A stretch of 64,000 nucleotides of DNA from Amorphochlora amoebiformis. Its lineage: Eukaryota > Cercozoa > Chlorarachniophyceae. Both the position numbers and the translations under genes were made by a program. The DNA lies in the NCBI GenBank assembly GCA_054601695.1, contig BAAHQB010000025.1, positions 496,001 to 560,000 on the forward strand, in the 5' to 3' direction. The notes under the pieces were generated by a model. That model had not been told where the DNA came from and did no database searches. It saw only the letters and a list, made by a program, of their open reading frames with translations. Positions 1-64,000 of this stretch are shown one piece after another (the stretch's first letter is position 1; each line of letters starts with the position of its first letter).

Positions 1-13
1 ATAATATATAGTA

Positions 14-60
<47 letters not shown>

Positions 61-100
61 TATATGCGTATATATGAATATATATATTTATATAATATAT

Positions 101-142
<42 letters not shown>

Positions 143-183
143 AAAAATACATTATATATATTATATTTATATAATATATTTTT

Positions 184-219
<36 letters not shown>

Positions 220-224
220 CACAT

Positions 225-353
<129 letters not shown>

Positions 354-354
354 C

Positions 355-403
355 CTTAATCTCGTTCGCGGTGGATTCTGTGGGCTTCGCGGCCTCCACA
401 GAA
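355..403 (-). other. Possible isolated coding exon of a gene extending left
   Basis: This is the only non-TA island in the first 450 bases. On the minus strand it reads as an open frame, [16 protein letters not shown], preceded by an AG (ttttgag) and followed by a GT (gttttaa). Base composition is much more GC-rich than the surroundings, like the confirmed exons in this window. It lies beyond the stop of the small membrane-protein gene, so it probably belongs to another minus-strand gene that continues outside the window. A NASP C-terminal exon is less likely because a complete gene would then sit inside one of its introns. No family can be assigned from 16 residues. Confidence 0.35.
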
Positions 404-517
404 CTCAAAATCGCTATATAAATATTATGTAATTATATATATATATATATCTAAATATATTTATATGATAATAAATGTATGTATCTTATATATCCATCCA
501 TACATACATATATATTC

Positions 518-558
<41 letters not shown>

Positions 559-619
559 TATATATGTATATGTTATGGACATACAGATACATGCACATAT
601 GTATATATGTTTACTATAT

Positions 620-670
<51 letters not shown>

Positions 671-766
671 CACACATATACATACATACATATATACAAA
701 TGCACATATCTACCCCCAATACTCCAAATGAAAATCAGAGATATATGACATTCCAATCCATATATC

Positions 767-1117
767 TCAAACATTGATCCGGTAGTTTGTGTCCTGGCAT
801 ACACCGAACAATACAAACATAAATACGACAGCTGACATCATAGCAATTGCTATAATGCTGGTCTGAGGAGCCCCAAAGGGCTTTATTCCCGTGGAGTGCG
901 AGCGGCTGAGATAATGAAATGCATCTATCACTTGCTTAGTTAGTTCAAAGCAATCTTGATTTTAGACAATATATTGTTGATTTGAGATCACTGCTTTTAT
1001 TAGCGAAGTAGCCAGAGTGGGATGAGCGACAAATTTATCGAACTTTTAAAAAATATTAGTTCGGCTAGAAATCGATTCTTGGTAAATTCTTACTTTGTCT
1101 TGCGTGATTGGTACCAT
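767..1117 (-). CDS. Small single-pass membrane protein, weakly Sec61-gamma-like
   Basis: Three exons join in phase to 88 residues: 1094-1117 (MVPITQDK, donor gtaaga), 968-1042 and 767-934 (acceptor after ctaactaag, which contains a CTAAC branch-like motif). The stop is TGA at 767-769. Unlike its neighbours its introns are short (51 and 33 nt) and free of TA repeat. The last exon holds an amphipathic stretch, a K-P pair, and one hydrophobic segment ([19 protein letters not shown]), then about ten residues ending N-Y-R-I-N-V. That order (short N-terminus, K-P, single helix near the C-terminus, I-N ending) and size resemble Sec61-gamma/SecE, a translocon subunit of the ER membrane, but residue identity is low. 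It could equally be an unrelated tail-anchored protein. Coding status is likely; the family call is tentative. Confidence 0.5.
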
Positions 1118-1268
1118 AACTCTGATTAAAAGGCTACTCTATCCTTATATTTATATATCTATACACATGTATGTGGAATATATTACCAATATAATAACAT
1201 AATATACATACATATATATATATATATATATGCAGGGAGACAAAATTAAGTATATATATATATATATG

Positions 1269-1361
<93 letters not shown>

Positions 1362-1415
1362 ATATATGCAGTATGTATGTGTAATATCTGAACAATACTC
1401 CCAGTACGATACAAG

Positions 1416-1512
<97 letters not shown>

Positions 1513-1549
1513 CTCTCTCTCTCAATCTCTCTCTCTCTCGCTCTCTCTC

Positions 1550-1591
<42 letters not shown>

Positions 1592-1625
1592 CCTAAAAGA
1601 CAAAAAAAGAAAGGGAGAGGAAAGA

Positions 1626-9500
<7,875 letters not shown>

Positions 9501-10029
9501 TGAGCCCAGGGACGCATCCCGGCAGCCATTAGGTCGGACCTGAACCCGATTCGCTCTAAATTTCCCTCCAGATCGCCCTATTCGTGGAGGAAAACTGGGC
9601 TCGACCACCAAGGACAGACTGATAGCGATCGATCCACAAGCTAAGAGGATCGCTGTCCGTGTCCCATTATTTCGCGACCGAACGAGCGGGAGAACGTCTG
9701 GTCTCGTGTGCGCAGGCGCCATTTCTCAAGAACAACGTGACGTTGTGGAAGATCACATACGATTTTGCGTTAGATCACGATATATCACGTTCAGGAATAC
9801 CGGGGATTCAGCAAGGATATCCGGTGTCCCTGGGGATTATTCGGTGAAAAGGAAATTTAAACTCCGCGCCACAACTCGAGGACCGCAAGGGTAAGCCGCT
9901 GCTTCCCTGCGGCTGATATTATGATATTACGTGTCACCTCTTCTCACCTTTCAACTATCCTCTGAAACCACAGTAGTGATTTCCTGATTGTAAAAACATC
10001 AAATTTAGGTAGAGTTTAGATAATTTAAA
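9501..10029. promoter_or_regulatory. Head-to-head intergenic region between NASP and eS12
   Basis: About 530 bp of balanced composition with no TA repeat, lying between the first exons of two divergently transcribed genes. It very probably contains both promoters. An open minus-strand frame (9447-9722) extends upstream from the presumed NASP start, but it has no family features and I treat it as untranslated. The eS12 ATG has a purine-rich context (aaaatgg). I could not identify a TATA box or initiator with confidence. Confidence 0.6.
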
Positions 10030-10605
10030 ATGGCTGAGAACGAACCGATGCCCGAGATGGAAGAGGACGTCATGGAGGTCGAGGAGAAGGTGATAATCCA
10101 TCATTCTGTTGAAATTCACATTAATAAATCAATTTCTAATAGTTGGAACCCGAAAACATGGACCCGATGACCGAGGCCCTTCCTGAGGTGCTCAGAAAGT
10201 CGATGCACCACGACGGTCTCGCCCGCGGACTCCGTGAGGTTGTTAAGGCGCTTGACCGCAAAGTCGCCCATCTCTGTGTTCTTTCAAAGTCTTGTGACGA
10301 GCCTTCTTACGTGAAGCTCGTCACAGCTTTGTGCAAGACTCACAAGATTCCTCTAGTTGAGGTCGCTGACTCAAAGATGCTTGGGGAGCTTTGCGGTAAG
10401 GAACAGATCGATACGCCATAATATACACATGTGCACATGACATGCACATGACATGCACGTGCCATGGATATATATCTTGATATATATATATATATATATA
10501 ATATATATATATATATATAAATATGAGAAAAATATCACATAAGTAATATTTTTTAAATATGAATAAGTATCACAGAAATATATATTATGCATTACATATA
10601 TCAAA

Positions 10606-10649
<44 letters not shown>

Positions 10650-10827
10650 GTCTCCATCTACTAATCTATCTAATCAGTACGAATCATTTTCAGGCCTGTG
10701 CAAGATCGACGAAGAGGGTCAGGCCCAAAACGTCGTTGGATGCTCTTCCTGCGCTGTTGTCAACTGGGGACAGGAGACCAAGGCCCGCGAGGTTCTTCTC
10801 AAGTCTATTCGCAAAAGCAACGAGTAG
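10030..10827 (+). CDS. RPS12: 40S ribosomal protein eS12
   Basis: A component of the small ribosomal subunit in the cytosol. Exons 10030-10089, 10143-10395 and 10694-10827 join in phases 0 and 1 to 148 residues, close to the usual eS12 length of about 130-150. After an acidic N-terminus typical of the family ([19 protein letters not shown]), conserved blocks follow in order: [62 protein letters not shown], then [13 protein letters not shown] and a basic end K-S-I-R-K-S-N-E. Donors are gtgata and gtaagg; acceptors are aatag and ttcag. The first intron is only 53 nt and the second is 298 nt with just two modest TA tracts, far less expanded than in neighbouring genes, which fits a highly expressed gene. 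The identification is secure. Confidence 0.99.
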
Positions 10828-11003
10828 AATGTTCTAGATTTCGTCGCGTCGGGTTTAAACTTTTGCGTGAATAGCTGTGGCGGGTACATCAGAAGACTTG
10901 TGCTATACTTACCCGTCATCAGATTGATCTTCCCGTCTACAATACTTAATTCAATGACTGGACGTTTACACTGTATTACATACATACATACATACATATA
11001 TAC

Positions 11004-11080
<77 letters not shown>

Positions 11081-11123
11081 CTAGATATATATATATATAT
11101 ATATATGTATACATATATAATAT

Positions 11124-11186
<63 letters not shown>

Positions 11187-12011
11187 GATGATAGTATAAC
11201 CACTAAAGTCTAGCAGGCTATTATTCTGGTAAAAAACAGATGACCTGAGTGCATACCATGAACTAGTACATCTAAATATTTTTTGGTAATATTGTATATA
11301 TATAGATACACTATCTGACAATGATACCGGTATATCTAGATATATTATATATATCATAGTGTATATATATATATGTGTGTATATATATATGATATATATA
11401 TACAATGATATATACTACATATACTGTGTGTCATGATGTCAAGACACCCCACATATTAACTGTCATGACACCCAAGACATCCCACGTCTTGACTCTTGAC
11501 TGTCAAGACACCACGCGTCATGACTGTCAAGACACCCATACGCCCAATACCAGAGTATGGCTGTCAAGAGAGTCCGTGATGAAGTTAGACCTTTGTACGC
11601 ATGTGAGTCATGCAAATAAACCCACACATTCGACATTCAAGACTGTCAAAGGCACCCCGCGTCTTGACTGTCAAGGCATCCCACGTCTTGACTGTCAGGA
11701 CACCCATACGCCCAATGCCAGAGTTTGACTGTCAAGAGATTCCGTGAGTAAGTTAGACCTTTGTAAACTGGCAAATACACGTGTAGCTGGAAATTTGCGT
11801 AAACAAAATTGTATACGTAGTAAAACGTACGCGTGTGCGTGGATCATAGCGCAGTAGTTTAACAAGGCTTGTGATGAAAATCGATGACCCTCAGTTTTGG
11901 GGTTTCTGGGGGCCGAATCACCATGAAGTCACTCTTTTCCCCGAGGAATTCTTTATCTGGACAATTCTTTTAGATTCAATTTATCGGCATTCGAAACTCA
12001 TTCAAATCGAC
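10828..12011. other. Intergenic region: eS12 3' flank and upstream region of the kelch-EGF gene
   Basis: Contains (TA)n at about 10980-11185 and 11340-11410, then a tandem-repeat block (11430-11765), then about 240 bp of ordinary sequence before the ATG at 12012. The frame of the next gene is open back to 11871, but the start at 12012 is preferred because a signal peptide begins there. No gene was recognised in the gap. Confidence 0.7.
11430..11765 (+). repeat. Imperfect tandem duplication rich in CTGTCAAGACACCC
   Basis: Short units of the type cttgactgtcaagacaccc repeat irregularly, and a ~72-bp segment is duplicated: 11527-11597 and 11692-11763 (both contain cacccatacgcccaat, agagtatggctgtcaagag or a close variant, and agttagacctttgta). 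It lies 250 bp upstream of the kelch-EGF gene. Confidence 0.85.
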
Positions 12012-49555
<37,544 letters not shown>

Positions 49556-50132
49556 GTGTTCATGATAATGGTACTAGACAGTATAATTATTTGATTAAAT
49601 GTTAATGCTGAGTAACTTGTTACTAAAAGCTATACCTAGTACACATACTGGAGATACTGTCTTTGGTATCTAGACATGGCAAAATTATCTGCTACTAGTA
49701 GTACTACATGTAGTAACTTGTTACCACTCTAGCCACTATAGACCTAGGACTACGAGAGATATTGCCATGCGCAGAGATATTGTCTCAGCTAGTAGCTAGA
49801 ACCTAGAGAATACGTCTAGAATGTGTATACCTCTACCTATCATGCATAGCTACTGGAGCTAGCCTATGATATTCCAACTTACTGCTCATAACCCTCACGT
49901 CTACGCAATTAAAACCATTCATAAGTGAACTTCACAGACAACGATCGTGCGAGCTAGACTATCTAGACTATGCACCATGGCCGATGTCGATAAGTGCAAT
50001 TTCAATACATCGATCATCAATGATCAATGAATAACTCGTTACTTGGTGAGTACCCGCCAGTTTTGCAATTGCAGTGGGAATTATCCAGCAAGACAATTCG
50101 AATATTATTGACACCAGCTAGTTAGACTCAAG
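49556..50132. other. Convergent intergenic region
   Basis: Lies between the stops of the kelch-EGF gene (plus) and the secreted-protein gene (minus). It is CTAG-rich and TA-repeat-free, with two copies of the palindrome gtaacttgttac (49612-49623 and 49713-49724). I see no coding frame with exon-like features. Confidence 0.7.
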
Positions 50133-50283
50133 TTAGTCTGGGCGGACCTGCAACAGCTGTCTCCAAGCATTTGAGGGTCCTAGAACTGGGCTACGATCTC
50201 TCGTCGGATACTTTAGGTCGTTTAAAGATGTCGTCTTATCTGTTGCATTTATCAGATATGTAAATATATCTAAATATATTTTA

Positions 50284-50331
<48 letters not shown>

Positions 50332-50342
50332 CACACATATAT

Positions 50343-50384
<42 letters not shown>

Positions 50385-50415
50385 GCGTATATATGTATAT
50401 ATTACATGCATATCG

Positions 50416-50480
<65 letters not shown>

Positions 50481-50516
50481 ATATGTCAGCTATAAAGTGT
50501 TCATATATATATATAG

Positions 50517-50581
<65 letters not shown>

Positions 50582-50631
50582 ATTATATGTATATATGTAT
50601 ATGTGTATGTACATATACATAATTCACAATT

Positions 50632-50699
<68 letters not shown>

Positions 50700-51188
50700 A
50701 ATACACATCATGCAATGCTATACTTACATTCCACAGGATGCACCCAATAGTCATACTCTTTACTCTTTGGCTCCACAGGAAGCGTTGAGGGTATATCGCT
50801 AATCGGAGGAGGTCCTATTGGACGTGCTGAGGGCCGAAATTTATAAGTATATTTGTATTTGTGTAACTGTTATGAATGTGCGTTTGTCTGAAGATATAAG
50901 TATGAACGTAATATGTATAATTATCTCATCTATATATATGTAGACATATACGTATAAAATTTAACCTCGAAACCCACCTTTATACCCTTGAAGCCTCTCA
51001 GAATACAACTTGGGCCGCGGCCACAGAGACTCCCCGACGACATACATGTGTTCGGGCAGTTTTTGGGATATTTTTCCGGAAATTTTCCCCAATCCTACAC
51101 GTGTCGAACGATTGAGCTTCGGTTTGGCCAATGAACTCGATGAGCCCGCTGTCCCTGTGGCTAGGAGAACGACCCAGAGTAAGTGCAT
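50133..51188 (-). CDS. Secreted protein of unknown family, 142 residues
   Basis: Three exons: 50966-51188, 50728-50826 and 50133-50239, joined in phases 1 and 1; the coding sum (429 nt) is divisible by three. The first exon starts [19 protein letters not shown], a clear signal peptide. The mature part is basic and proline-rich (W-P-R-P-K-L, then [17 protein letters not shown]), ending V-R-P-D and TAA. The second donor is an ideal gtaagt. An in-frame Met 30 codons upstream (51278) is possible, but the start at 51188 gives the better signal peptide. The middle intron (50240-50727) contains (TA)n. Only one or no cysteine remains after cleavage. No family was recognised; role unknown. A nearer donor (gtgggt) would shorten exon 1 by four codons in phase. 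Confidence 0.75.
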
Positions 51189-51382
51189 ATTCAAACTCAA
51201 ACAGCCATTGCCGACAAAATCTAGAATATTTCCTTTCCGGCTAAAGAAGACTATTAAAGGGCAATGCTCGATAAACAACCGAAGAAATAAAATAACCTCT
51301 TTCTAAAAATAATTTTCAAACTCATAAAAGTTCGGTTCACGCCTCGAGGCGTGTGCTGCTCGGCTGTGCGTTGGTGGGAGCG
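51189..51382. promoter_or_regulatory. Short divergent promoter region
   Basis: Only 194 bp separate the start codons of the minus-strand secreted-protein gene and the plus-strand Sel1 gene. It is TA-repeat-free with runs such as ggaaatattctag and gaagaaataaaataacc. Both 5' untranslated regions and promoters must fit here; no specific box is identifiable. Confidence 0.6.
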
Positions 51383-63958
<12,576 letters not shown>

Positions 63959-64000
63959 ATATATATGTAATATATATATATATATATATATGATATATAT

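Noticed and set aside
780-1140. Structured RNA or snRNA
   Set aside because: No U1-U6 or tRNA consensus was found, and the region resolves into a three-exon coding gene on the minus strand.
50740-50860. Plus-strand peptide with G-G-G-P-I-G resembling a dinucleotide-binding motif
   Set aside because: The same DNA is exon 2 of the minus-strand secreted protein, with ideal splice signals; the plus frame is short and stops at once.
51010-51306. 98-codon plus-strand frame
   Set aside because: Shadow of the minus-strand signal-peptide exon at 50966-51188.

Overview
The window is nuclear DNA from an intron-dense eukaryote. Its genes are cut into short exons (about 20-250 nt) by GT-AG introns that consist largely of (TA)n microsatellite. 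Five protein genes can be rebuilt by matching splice phase across exons. No prokaryotic operons, CRISPR arrays, rRNA or convincing tRNA genes were seen. The organism is probably a free-living or parasitic protist. Intron density, cysteine-rich EGF membrane proteins and Sel1 proteins would suit a metamonad-like lineage, but this is inference. Interstitial TTAGGG/CCCTAA arrays inside introns suggest that the species uses the TTAGGG telomere repeat.

Layout: (1) 355-403, minus, one possible exon of a gene lying to the left. (2) 767-1117, minus, a small three-exon protein with one C-terminal membrane helix, faintly like Sec61-gamma. (3) 1626-9500, minus, a NASP/Sim3/Hif1-type SHNi-TPR histone chaperone with an acidic insert. 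(4) About 530 bp of TA-free DNA (9501-10029), likely a shared divergent promoter. (5) 10030-10827, plus, ribosomal protein eS12. (6) 12012-49555, plus, a 70-exon, 37.5-kb gene for a type I membrane protein of about 1,709 residues: signal peptide, six kelch blades, about 27 EGF-like modules, one transmembrane helix and a short tail. The exon sum (5,130 nt) is an exact multiple of three. (7) 50133-51188, minus, a 142-residue secreted protein with no recognised family. (8) 51383-63924, plus, a 25-exon gene for a protein of about 509 residues: a small Tudor/SH3-like N-terminus, a Ser/Thr-rich linker, coiled coil, then Sel1-like repeats. A 194-bp gap (51189-51382) separates genes 7 and 8 and probably carries both promoters.

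The most unusual feature is a genome-wide habit seen in all three intron-rich genes: introns carry decayed partial copies of the edge of the neighbouring exon, each island embedded in (TA)n. With few exceptions, copies of a 5' exon edge (with its acceptor) lie in the upstream intron and copies of a 3' exon edge (with its donor) lie in the downstream intron. More than 30 such islands are mapped here, including two inverted ones. Other introns hold telomere-like arrays that abut or even form splice sites, CT-rich minisatellites, a TGTCACG array, and one antisense open frame that may be a retroelement relic.

Functionally the neighbourhood is mixed: chromatin (NASP), translation (eS12), cell surface (kelch-EGF protein), secretion, and a Sel1 scaffold. 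Nothing suggests a gene cluster with a common pathway.
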